In this document: positions 15,801 through 28,800 of the stretch, in pieces
Position numbering within the stretch: the stretch's first letter is position 1
How the letters are laid out: each line of letters starts with the position of its first letter
Assembly: GCF_032118995.1 (NCBI RefSeq)
Contig: NC_092653.1
Location: forward strand, 20,417,202 to 20,481,201
DNA length: 64,000 bases
Direction: 5' to 3'
From: Asterias amurensis
Taxonomy: Eukaryota; Echinodermata; Asteroidea; Forcipulatida; Asteriidae
Notes under the pieces: generated by a model
Database searches by the model: none
The model's input: the letters and a program-made list of their open reading frames with translations, nothing else
Told to the model about the DNA's origin: nothing
Translations under genes and position numbers: made by a program

Positions 15801-18800
15801 CAGATTTCGCTTAGATTTAACCAGTAGCTTCGGAACACCCATGTTTCTTGGTACAGAATTAATCTCAGCTCAATCTGAGTAAATAAAAAATTATTCATCT
15901 CAGATCTTGCTTAGACTCAACCAACAGCTTCAGAACACCCATATTCGTTAGTGCAGAATTAATCTCAGCTCAATCTGAGTAAATAAAAAATTATTCATCT
16001 CAGATCTCGCTTAGACTCAACCAACAGCTTCAGAACGCCCATGTTTCTTGGTACAGAATTAATCTCAGCTCAATCTGAGTAAATTTAAAATTATTCATCT
16101 CAGATCTCGCTTAGATTTAACCACTAGCTTCGGAACACCCATGTTTCTTGGTACAGAATTAATCTAAGCTCAATCTGAGCAATTTGAAAAAAATAAATGT
16201 CTCAGATCTTGCTTAGACTCAACCAACAGCTTCAGAACACCCATATTCTTTAGTGCAGAATTAATCTCAGCTCAATCTGAGCAAATTTAAAATTATTCAT
16301 CTCAGATCTTGCTTATATTCAACCAGTAACTTCAGAAAGCCCATGTTTCTTGGTGCAGATTTCATCTCAGCTCAATCTGAGCAATTTAAAAAAAAATTAA
16401 TGTCTCAGATCTTGCTTAGATTCAACCAGTAGCTTCAGAACGCCCATGTTTCTTGGTACAGAATTAATCTCAGCTCAATCTGAGTAAATTTAAAATTATT
16501 CATCTCAGATCTCGCTTAGATTTAACCAGTAGCTTCGGAACACCCATGTTTCTTGGTACAGAATTAATCTCAGCTCAATCTGAGTAAATACAAAATTATT
16601 CATCTCAGATCTCGCTTAGATTCAACCAGTAGCTTCAGAACGCCCAAGTTTCTTGGTACAGAATTAATCTCAGCTCAATCTGAGTAAATTTAAAATTATT
16701 CATCTCAGATCTTGCTTAGACTCAACCAACAGCTTCAGAACATCCATATTCGTTAGTGCAGAATTAATCTCAGCTCAATCTGAGCAAATTTAAAATTATT
16801 CATCTCAGATCTTGCTTATATTCAACCAGTAACTTCAGAAAGCCCATGTTTCTTGGTGCAGATTTCATCTCAGCCCAATCTGAGCAATTTAAAAAAAAAT
16901 TAATGTCTCAGATCTTGCTTAGATTCAACCAGTAGCTTCAGAACGCCCATGTTTCTTGGTACAGAATTAATCTCAGCTCAATCTGAGTAAATTTAAAATT
17001 ATTCATCTCAGATCTCGCTTAGATTCAACCAGTAGCTTCGGAACGCCCATGTTTCTTGGTACAGAATTAATCTCAGCTCAATCTGAGTAAATTTAAAATT
17101 ATTCATCTCAGATCTTGCTTAGACTCAACCAACAGCTTCAGAACATCCATATTCGTTAGTGCAGAATTAATCTCAGCTCAATCTGAGTAAATTTAAAATT
17201 ATTCATCTCAGATCTCGCTTAGATTCAACCAGTAGCTTCAGAACGCCCATGTTTCTTGGTACAGAATTAATCTCAGCTCAATCTGAGTAAATTTAAAATT
17301 ATTCATCTCAGATCTCGCTTAGATTTAACCAGTAGCTTCGGAACACCCATGTTTCTTGGTTCAGAATTAATCTCAGCTCAATCTGAGTAAATAAAAAATT
17401 ATTCTTCTCAGATCTCGCTTAGATTCAACCAGTAGCTTCAGAACGCCGATGTTCCTTGGTACAGAATTAATCTCAGCTCAATCTGAGTAAATTTAAAATT
17501 ATTCATCTCAGATCTCGCTTAGATTTAACCAGTAGCTTCGGAACACCCATGTTTCTTGGTTCAGAATTAATCTCAGCTCAATCTGAGTAAATAAAAAATT
17601 ATTCTTCTCAGATCTCGCTTAGATTCAACCAGTAACTTCAGAACGCCCATGTTTCTTGGTACAGAATTAATCTCGGCTCAATCTGAGCAAATTTAAAATT
17701 ATTCAACCAGTAACTTCAGAAAGCCCATGTTTCTTGGTGCAGATTTCATCTCAGCTCAATCTGAGCAATTTTTAAAAAAATTAATGTCTCATATCTCGCT
17801 TAGATTCAACCAGTAGCTTCAGAACGCCCATGTTTCTTGGTACAGAATTAATCTCAGCTCAATCTGAGTAAATTTAAAATTATTCATCTCAGATCTTGCT
17901 TAGACTCAACCAACAGCTTCAGAACACCCATATTCGTTAGTGCAGAATTAATCTCAGCTCAATCTGAGTAAATTTAAAATTATTCATCTCAGATCTTGCT
18001 TAGACTCAACCAACAGCTTCAGAACACCCATATTCTTTAGTGAAGAATTAATCTCAGCTCAATCTGAGTAAATTTAAAATTATTCATCTCAGATCTTGTT
18101 TACACTCAACCAGTAGCTTCAGAAGACCCATATTCGTTAGTGCAGAATTAATCTCAGCTCAATCTGAGTAAATAAAAAATTATTCATCTCAGATCTCGCT
18201 TAGATTCAACCAGTAGCTTCGGAACGCCCATGTTTCTTGGTACAGAATTAATCTCAGCTCAATCTGAGCAAATTTAAAATTATTCATCTCAGATCTTGCT
18301 TATATTCAACCAGTAACTTCAGAAAGCCCATGTTTCTTGGTGCAGAATTAATCTCAGCTCAATCTGAGTAAATAAAAAATTATTCTTCTCAGATCTCGCT
18401 TAGATTCAACCAGTAACTTCAGAACGCCCATGTTTCTTGGTACAGAATTAATCTCGGCTCAATCTGAGCAAATTTAAAATTATTCAACCAGTAACTTCAG
18501 AAAGCCCATGTTTCTTGGTGCAGATTTCATCTCAGCTCAATCTGAGCAATTTTTAAAAAAATTAATGTCTCATATCTCGCTTAGATTCAACCAGTAGCTT
18601 CAGAACGCCCATGTTTCTTGGTACAGAATTAATCTCAGCTCAATCTGAGTAAATTTAAAATTATTCATCTCAGATCTTGCTTAGACTCAACCAACAGCTT
18701 CAGAACACCCATATTCGTTAGTGCAGAATTAATCTCAGCTCAATCTGAGTAAATTTAAAATTATTCATCTCAGATCTTGCTTAGACTCAACCAACAGCTT

Positions 18801-21800
18801 CAGAACACCCATATTCTTTAGTGAAGAATTAATCTCAGCTCAATCTGAGTAAATTTAAAATTATTCATCTCAGATCTTGTTTAGACTCAACCAGTAGCTT
18901 CAGAAGACCCATATTCGTTAGTGCAGAATTAATCTCAGCTCAATCTGAGTAAATAAAAAATTATTCATCTCAGATCTCGCTTAGATTCAACCAGTAGCTT
19001 CGGAACGCCCATGTTTCTTGGTACAGAATTAATCTCAGCTCAATCTGAGCAAATTTAAAATTATTCATCTCAGATCTTGCTTATATTCAACCAGTAACTT
19101 CAGAAAGCCCATGTTTCTTGGTGCAGATTTCATCTCAGCTCAATCTGAGCAATTTAAAAAAAAATTAATGTCTCAGATCTTGCTTAGATTCAACCAGTAG
19201 CTTCAGAACGCCCATGTTTCTTGGTACAGAATTAATCTCAGCTCAATCTGAGTAAATAAAAAATTATTCATCTCAGATCTCGCTTAGATTTAACCAGTAA
19301 CTTCAGAACGCCCATGTTTCTTAGTGCAGAATTCATCTCAGCTCAATCTGAGAAATTTGAAAAAAATTAATGTCTCAGATCTCGCTTAGATTCAACCAGT
19401 AGCTTCAGAACGCCCATGTTTCTTGGTACAGAATTAATCTCAGCTCGATCTGAGTAAATAAAAAATTATTCATCTCAGATCTCGCTTAGATTTAACCAGT
19501 AGCTTCGGAACACCTATGTTTCTTGGTACAGAAATAATCTCAGCTCAATCTGAGTAAATAAAAAAATTATTCATCTCAGATCTCGCTTAGATTCAACCAG
19601 TAACTTCAGAAAGCCCATGTTTCTTGGTGCAGAATTCATCTCAGCTCAATCTGAGCAATTTGAAAAGAATTAATGTCTCAGATCTCGCTTAGATTCAACC
19701 AGTAGCTTCAGAACGCCCATGTTTCTTGGTACAGAATTAATCTCAGCTCAATCTGAGTAAATACAAAATTATTCATCTCAGATCTCGCTTAGATTCAACC
19801 AGTAGCTTCAGAACGCCCATGTTCCTTGGTACAGAATTAATCTCAGCTCAATCTGAGTAAATTTAAAATTATTCATCTCAGATCTTGCTTAGATTCAACC
19901 TGTTACTTCAGAAAGCCCATGATTCTTGGTGCAGAATTAATCTCAGCTCAATCTGAGTAAATAAAAAATTATTCTTCTCAGATCTCGCTTAGATTCAACC
20001 AGTAGATTCAGAACGCCCATGTTTATTGGTACAGAATTAATCTCAGCTCAATCTGAGTAAATTTAAAATTATTCATCTCAGATCTTGCTAAGACTCAACC
20101 AACAGCTTCAGAACACCCATATTCTTTAGTGCAGAATTAATCTCAGCTCAATCTGAGTAAATTTAAAATTATTCATCTCAGATCTTGCTTATATTCAACC
20201 AGTAGCTTCGGAACGCCCATGTTTCTTTGTACAGAATTAATCTCAGCTCAATCTGAGTAAATAAAAAATTATTCATCTCAAATCTCGCTTAGATTCAACC
20301 AGTAGCTTCAGAACGCCCATGTTTCTTGGTACAGAATTAATCTCAGCTCAATCTGAGCAAATTTAAAATTATTCATCTCAGATCTTGCTTATATTCAACC
20401 AGTAACTTCAGAAAGCCCATGTTTCTTGGTGCAGATTTCATCTCAGCTCAATCTGAGCAATTTAAAATTATTCAACTCAGATCTCGCTTAGATTCAACCA
20501 GTAGCTTCAGAACGCCCATGTTTCTTGGTACAGAATTAATGTCAGCTCAATCTGAGCAAATTTAAAATTATTCATCTCAGATCTTGCTTATATTCAACCA
20601 GTAACTTCAGAAAGCCCATGTTTCTTGGTGCAGATTTCATCTCAGCTCAATCTGAGCAATTTAAAAAAAAATTTAATGTCTCAGATCTCGCTTATATTCA
20701 ACCAGTAGCTTCAGAACGCCCATGTTTCTTGGTACAGAATTACTCTCAGCTCAATCTGAGTAAATAAAAAATTATTCATCTCAGATCTCGCTTAGATTCA
20801 ACCAGTAGCTTCAGAACGCCCATGTTTCTTGGTACGGAACAAATCTCAGCTCAATCTGAGTAAATTTAAAATTATTCATCTCAGATCTTGCTTAGACTCA
20901 ACCAACAGCTTCAGAATACCCATATTCTTTAGTGCAGAATTAATCTCAGCTCAATCTGAGTAAATTTAAAATTATTCATCTCAGATCTCGCTTAGATTCA
21001 ACCAGTAGCTTCAGAACGCCCATGTTTCTTGGTACAGAATTAATCTCAGCTCAATCTGAGTAAACTTAAAATTATTCATCTCAGATCTTGCTTAGACTCA
21101 ACCAACAGCTTCAGAACACCCATATTCTTTAGTGCAGAATTAATCTCAGCTCAATCTGAGTAAATAAAAAAATATTCATCTCAGATCTCGTTGAGATTCA
21201 ACCAGTAGCTTCAGAACGCCCATGTTTCTTGGTACAGAATTCATCTCAGCTCAATCTGAGCAATTTGAAAAAAATAAATGTCTCAGATCTCGCTTAGATT
21301 CAACCAGTTGCTTCAGAACGCCCATGTTTCTTGGTACAGAATTAATCTCAGCTCAATCTGAGTAAATTTAAAATTATTCATCTCAGATCTCTCTTAGATT
21401 CAACCAGTAGCTTCAGAACGCCCATGTTTCTTGGTACAGAATTAATCTCAGCTCAATCTGAGTAAATTTAAAATTATTCATCTCAGATGTTGCTTAGACT
21501 CAACCAACAGCTTCAGAACGCCCATGTTCCTTGGTACAGAATTAATCTCAGCTCAATCTGAGTAAATTTAAAATTATTCATCTCAGATCTTGCTAAGATT
21601 CAACCTGTAACTTCAGAAAGCCCATGATTCTTGGTGCAGAATTCATCTCAGCTCAATCTGAGCAATTTGAAAAAAATTAATGTCTCAGATCTCGCTTAGA
21701 TTCAACCAGTAGCTTCAGAACGCCCATGTTTCTTGGTACAGAATTAATCTCAGCTCAATCTGAGTAAATTTATGATTATTCATCTCAGATCTTGCTTAGA

Positions 21801-22880
21801 CTCAACCAACAGCTTCAGAACACCCATATTCGTTAGTGCAAAATTAATCTCAGCTCAATCTGAGTAAATTTAAAATTATTCATCTCAGATCTTGCTTAGA
21901 TTCAACCAGTAACTTCAGAAAGCCCATGTTTCTTGGTGCAGAATTAATCTCAGCTCAATCTGAGTAAATAAAAAATTATTCATCTCAGATCTCGCTTAGC
22001 TTTAACCAGTAGCTTCGGAACACCCATGTTTCTTGGTACAGAATTCATCTAAGCTCAATCTGAGCAATGTTTAAACTTTTCATCTCAGATCTCGCTTAGA
22101 TTCAACCAGTAGCTTCAGAACGCCCATGTTCCTTGGTACAGAATTAATCTCAGCTCAATCTGAGTAAATTTAAAATTATTCATCTCAGATCTTGCTTAGA
22201 CTCAACCAACAGCTTCAGAACGCCCATGTTCCTTGGTACAGAATTAATCTCAGCTCAATCTGAGTAAATTTAAAATTATTCATCTCAGATCTTGCTTAGA
22301 TTCAACCTGTAACTTCAGAAAGCCCATGTTTCTTGGTGCAGAATTCATCTCAGCTCAATCTGAGCAATTTCAAAAAAAATTAATGTCTCAGATCTCGCTT
22401 AGATTCAACCAGTAGCTTCAGAACGCCCATGTTTCTTGGTACAGAATTAATATCAGCTCAATCTGAGTAAATAAAAAATTATTCATCTCAGATGTCGCTT
22501 AGATTCAACCAGTAGCTTCAGAACGCCCATGTTTCTTGGTACAGAATTAATCTCAGCTCAATCTGAGTAAATTTATGATTATTCATCTCAGATCTTGCTT
22601 AGACTCAACCAACAGCTTCAGAACACCCATATTCGTTAGTGCAAAATTAATCTCAGCTCAATCTGAGTAAATTTAAAATTATTCATCTCAGATCTTGCTT
22701 AGATTCAACCAGTAACTTCAGAAAGCCCATGTTTCTTGGTGCAGAATTAATCTCAGCTTAATCTGAGTAAATAAAAAATTATTCATCTCAGATCTCGCTT
22801 AGATTTAACCAGTAGCTTCGGAACACCCATGTTTCTTGGTACAGAATTCATCTAAGCTCAATCTGAGCAATGTTTAAACT
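12882..22880 (+). repeat. Copy A of a 9,999-bp tandem duplication inside the satellite
   Basis: Private variants of this segment all recur exactly 9,999 bp downstream. Examples are TAACCTACTG at 14,112, CTTCATTACG at 14,322, CGCTTAGCTTTAACC near 22,000 and GTTTAAACTTTT at 22,872. The offset is the same at the start, middle and end, so there is no net indel. I found no substitution at the markers I compared. The left boundary is where TTCATCTCAG becomes shared with copy B. Confidence 0.9.
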
Positions 22881-25800
22881 TTTCATCTCAGATCTCGCTT
22901 AGATTCAACCAGTAGCTTCAGAACGCCCATGTTTCTTGGTACAGAATTAATCTCAGCTCAATCTGAGTAAATTTAAAATTATTCATCTCAGATCTCGCTT
23001 AGATTCAACCAGTAGCTTCGGAACGCCCATGTTTCTTGGTACAGAATTAATCTCAGCTCAATCTGAGTAAATTTAAAATTATTCATCTCAGATTTCGCTT
23101 AGACTCAACCAACAGCTTCAGAACACCCATATTCGTTAGTGCAGAATTAATCTCAGCTCAATCTGAGTAAATAAAAAATTATTCATCTCAGATCTCGCTT
23201 AGATTCAACCAGTAGCTTCAGAACGCCCATGTTTCTTGGTACAGAATTAATCTCAGCTCAATCTGAGTAAATTTAAAATTATTCATCTCAGATTTCGCTT
23301 AGATTTAACCAGTAGCTTCGGAACACCCATGTTTCTTGGTACAGAATTAATCTCAGCTCAATCTGAGTAAATTTAAAATTATTCATCTCAGATTTCGCTT
23401 AGATTTAACCAGTAGCTTCGGAACACCCATGTTTCTTGGTACAGAATTAATCTCAGCTCAATCTGAGTAAATAAAAAATTATTCATCTCAGATCTTGCTT
23501 AGACTCAACCAACAGCTTCAGAACACCCATATTCGTTAGTGCAGAATTAATCTCAGCTCAATCTGAGTAAATAAAAAATTATTCATCTCAGATCTCGCTT
23601 AGACTCAACCAACAGCTTCAGAACGCCCATTTTTCTTGGTACAGAATTAATCTCAGCTCAATCTGAGTAAATTTAAAATTATTCATCTCAGATCTCGCTT
23701 AGATTTAACCACTAGCTTCGGAACACCCATGTTTCTTGGTACAGAATTAATCTAAGCTCAATCTGAGCAATTTGAAAAAAATAAATGTCTCAGATCTTGC
23801 TTAGACTCAACCAACAGCTTCAGAACACCCATATTCTTTAGTTCAGAATTAATCTCAGCTCAATCTGAGCAAATTTAAAATTATTCATCTCAGATCTTGC
23901 TTATATTCAACCAGTAACTTCAGAAAGCCCATGTTTCTTGGTGCAGATTTCATCTCAGCTCAATCTGAGCAATTTAAAAAAAAATTAATGTCTCAGATCT
24001 CGCTTAGATTCAACCAGTAGCTTCAGAACGCCCATGTTTCTTGGTACAGAATTAATCTCAGCTCAATCTGAGTAAATAAAAAATTATTCATCTCAGATCT
24101 CGCTTAGATTTAACCTACTGGTTCGGAACACCCATGTTTCTTGGTACAGAATTAATCTCAGCTCAATCTGAGTAAATTTAAAATTATTCATCTCAGATCT
24201 TGCTTAGACTCAACCAACAGCTTCAGAACACCCATATTCGTTAGTGCAGAATTAATCTCAGCTCAATCTGAGTAAATTTAAAATTAGTCATCTCAGATCT
24301 CGCTTAGATTCAACCAGTAGCTTCATTACGCCCATGTTTCTTGGTACAGAATTAATCTCAGCTCAATCTGAGTAAATTTAAAATTATTCATCTCAGATCT
24401 TGCTTAGACTCAACCAACAGCTTCAGAACACCCATATTCGTTAGTGCAGAATTAATCTCAGCTCAATCTGAGTAAATTTAAAATTATTCATCTCAGATCT
24501 TGCTTAGACTCAACCAGTAGCTTCAGAAGACCCATATTCGTTAGTGCAAAATTAATCTCAGCTCAATCTGAGTAAATAAAAAATTATTCATCTCAGATCT
24601 TGCTTAGACTCAACCAACAGCTTCAGAACACCCATATTCGTCAGTGCAGAATTAATCACAGCTCAATCTGAGTAAATTTAAAATTATTCATCTCAGATCT
24701 CGCTTAGATTCAACCAGTAGCTTCAGAACGCCCATGTTTCTTGGTACAGAATTAATCTCAGCTCAATCTGAGTAAATTTAAAATTATTCATCTCAGATCT
24801 CGCTTAGATTTAACCAGTAGCTTCGGAACACCCATGTTTCTTGGTTCAGAATTAATCTCAGCTCAATCTGAGTAAATAAAAAATTATTCTTCTCAGATCT
24901 CGCTTAGATTCAACCAGTAGCTTCGGAACGCCCATGTTTCTTGGTACAGAATTAATCTCAGCTCAATCTGAGCAAATTTAAAATTATTCATCTCAGATCT
25001 TGCTTATATTCAACCAGTAACTTCAGAAAGCCCATGTTTCTTGGTGCAGATTTCATCTCAGCTCAATCTGAGCAATTTAAAAAAAAATTAATGTCTCAGA
25101 TCTTGCTTAGATTCAACCAGTAGCTTCAGAACGCCCATGTTTCTTGGTACAGAATTAATCTCAGCTCAATCTGAGTAAATTTAAAATTATTCATCTCAGA
25201 TCTCGCTTAGATTTAACCAGTAGCTTCGGAACACCCATGTTTCTTGGTTCAGAATTAATCTCAGCTCAATCTGAGTAAATAAAAAATTATTCTTCTCAGA
25301 TCTCGCTTAGATTCAACCAGTAGCTTCGGAACGCCCATGTTTCTTGGTACAGAATTAATCTCAGCTCAATCTGAGCAAATTTAAAATTATTCATCTCAGA
25401 TCTTGCTTATATTCAACCAGTAACTTCAGAAAGCCCATGTTTCTTGGTGCAGATTTCATCTCAGCTCAATCTGAGCAATTTAAAAAAAAATTAATGTCTC
25501 AGATCTTGCTTAGATTCAACCAGTAGCTTCAGAACGCCCATGTTTCTTGGTACAGAATTAATCTCAGCTCAATCTGAGTAAATTTAAAATTATTCATCTC
25601 AGATCTCGCTTAGATTCAACCAGTAGCTTCGGAACGCCCATGTTTCTTGGTACAGAATTAATCTCAGCTCAATCTGAGTAAATTTAAAATTATTCATCTC
25701 AGATTTCGCTTAGATTTAACCAGTAGCTTCGGAACACCCATGTTTCTTGGTACAGAATTAATCTCAGCTCAATCTGAGTAAATTTAAAATTATTCATCTC

Positions 25801-28800
25801 AGATTTCGCTTAGATTTAACCAGTAGCTTCGGAACACCCATGTTTCTTGGTACAGAATTAATCTCAGCTCAATCTGAGTAAATAAAAAATTATTCATCTC
25901 AGATCTTGCTTAGACTCAACCAACAGCTTCAGAACACCCATATTCGTTAGTGCAGAATTAATCTCAGCTCAATCTGAGTAAATAAAAAATTATTCATCTC
26001 AGATCTCGCTTAGACTCAACCAACAGCTTCAGAACGCCCATGTTTCTTGGTACAGAATTAATCTCAGCTCAATCTGAGTAAATTTAAAATTATTCATCTC
26101 AGATCTCGCTTAGATTTAACCACTAGCTTCGGAACACCCATGTTTCTTGGTACAGAATTAATCTAAGCTCAATCTGAGCAATTTGAAAAAAATAAATGTC
26201 TCAGATCTTGCTTAGACTCAACCAACAGCTTCAGAACACCCATATTCTTTAGTGCAGAATTAATCTCAGCTCAATCTGAGCAAATTTAAAATTATTCATC
26301 TCAGATCTTGCTTATATTCAACCAGTAACTTCAGAAAGCCCATGTTTCTTGGTGCAGATTTCATCTCAGCTCAATCTGAGCAATTTAAAAAAAAATTAAT
26401 GTCTCAGATCTTGCTTAGATTCAACCAGTAGCTTCAGAACGCCCATGTTTCTTGGTACAGAATTAATCTCAGCTCAATCTGAGTAAATTTAAAATTATTC
26501 ATCTCAGATCTCGCTTAGATTTAACCAGTAGCTTCGGAACACCCATGTTTCTTGGTACAGAATTAATCTCAGCTCAATCTGAGTAAATACAAAATTATTC
26601 ATCTCAGATCTCGCTTAGATTCAACCAGTAGCTTCAGAACGCCCAAGTTTCTTGGTACAGAATTAATCTCAGCTCAATCTGAGTAAATTTAAAATTATTC
26701 ATCTCAGATCTTGCTTAGACTCAACCAACAGCTTCAGAACATCCATATTCGTTAGTGCAGAATTAATCTCAGCTCAATCTGAGCAAATTTAAAATTATTC
26801 ATCTCAGATCTTGCTTATATTCAACCAGTAACTTCAGAAAGCCCATGTTTCTTGGTGCAGATTTCATCTCAGCCCAATCTGAGCAATTTAAAAAAAAATT
26901 AATGTCTCAGATCTTGCTTAGATTCAACCAGTAGCTTCAGAACGCCCATGTTTCTTGGTACAGAATTAATCTCAGCTCAATCTGAGTAAATTTAAAATTA
27001 TTCATCTCAGATCTCGCTTAGATTCAACCAGTAGCTTCGGAACGCCCATGTTTCTTGGTACAGAATTAATCTCAGCTCAATCTGAGTAAATTTAAAATTA
27101 TTCATCTCAGATCTTGCTTAGACTCAACCAACAGCTTCAGAACATCCATATTCGTTAGTGCAGAATTAATCTCAGCTCAATCTGAGTAAATTTAAAATTA
27201 TTCATCTCAGATCTCGCTTAGATTCAACCAGTAGCTTCAGAACGCCCATGTTTCTTGGTACAGAATTAATCTCAGCTCAATCTGAGTAAATTTAAAATTA
27301 TTCATCTCAGATCTCGCTTAGATTTAACCAGTAGCTTCGGAACACCCATGTTTCTTGGTTCAGAATTAATCTCAGCTCAATCTGAGTAAATAAAAAATTA
27401 TTCTTCTCAGATCTCGCTTAGATTCAACCAGTAGCTTCAGAACGCCGATGTTCCTTGGTACAGAATTAATCTCAGCTCAATCTGAGTAAATTTAAAATTA
27501 TTCATCTCAGATCTCGCTTAGATTTAACCAGTAGCTTCGGAACACCCATGTTTCTTGGTTCAGAATTAATCTCAGCTCAATCTGAGTAAATAAAAAATTA
27601 TTCTTCTCAGATCTCGCTTAGATTCAACCAGTAACTTCAGAACGCCCATGTTTCTTGGTACAGAATTAATCTCGGCTCAATCTGAGCAAATTTAAAATTA
27701 TTCAACCAGTAACTTCAGAAAGCCCATGTTTCTTGGTGCAGATTTCATCTCAGCTCAATCTGAGCAATTTTTAAAAAAATTAATGTCTCATATCTCGCTT
27801 AGATTCAACCAGTAGCTTCAGAACGCCCATGTTTCTTGGTACAGAATTAATCTCAGCTCAATCTGAGTAAATTTAAAATTATTCATCTCAGATCTTGCTT
27901 AGACTCAACCAACAGCTTCAGAACACCCATATTCGTTAGTGCAGAATTAATCTCAGCTCAATCTGAGTAAATTTAAAATTATTCATCTCAGATCTTGCTT
28001 AGACTCAACCAACAGCTTCAGAACACCCATATTCTTTAGTGAAGAATTAATCTCAGCTCAATCTGAGTAAATTTAAAATTATTCATCTCAGATCTTGTTT
28101 ACACTCAACCAGTAGCTTCAGAAGACCCATATTCGTTAGTGCAGAATTAATCTCAGCTCAATCTGAGTAAATAAAAAATTATTCATCTCAGATCTCGCTT
28201 AGATTCAACCAGTAGCTTCGGAACGCCCATGTTTCTTGGTACAGAATTAATCTCAGCTCAATCTGAGCAAATTTAAAATTATTCATCTCAGATCTTGCTT
28301 ATATTCAACCAGTAACTTCAGAAAGCCCATGTTTCTTGGTGCAGAATTAATCTCAGCTCAATCTGAGTAAATAAAAAATTATTCTTCTCAGATCTCGCTT
28401 AGATTCAACCAGTAACTTCAGAACGCCCATGTTTCTTGGTACAGAATTAATCTCGGCTCAATCTGAGCAAATTTAAAATTATTCAACCAGTAACTTCAGA
28501 AAGCCCATGTTTCTTGGTGCAGATTTCATCTCAGCTCAATCTGAGCAATTTTTAAAAAAATTAATGTCTCATATCTCGCTTAGATTCAACCAGTAGCTTC
28601 AGAACGCCCATGTTTCTTGGTACAGAATTAATCTCAGCTCAATCTGAGTAAATTTAAAATTATTCATCTCAGATCTTGCTTAGACTCAACCAACAGCTTC
28701 AGAACACCCATATTCGTTAGTGCAGAATTAATCTCAGCTCAATCTGAGTAAATTTAAAATTATTCATCTCAGATCTTGCTTAGACTCAACCAACAGCTTC

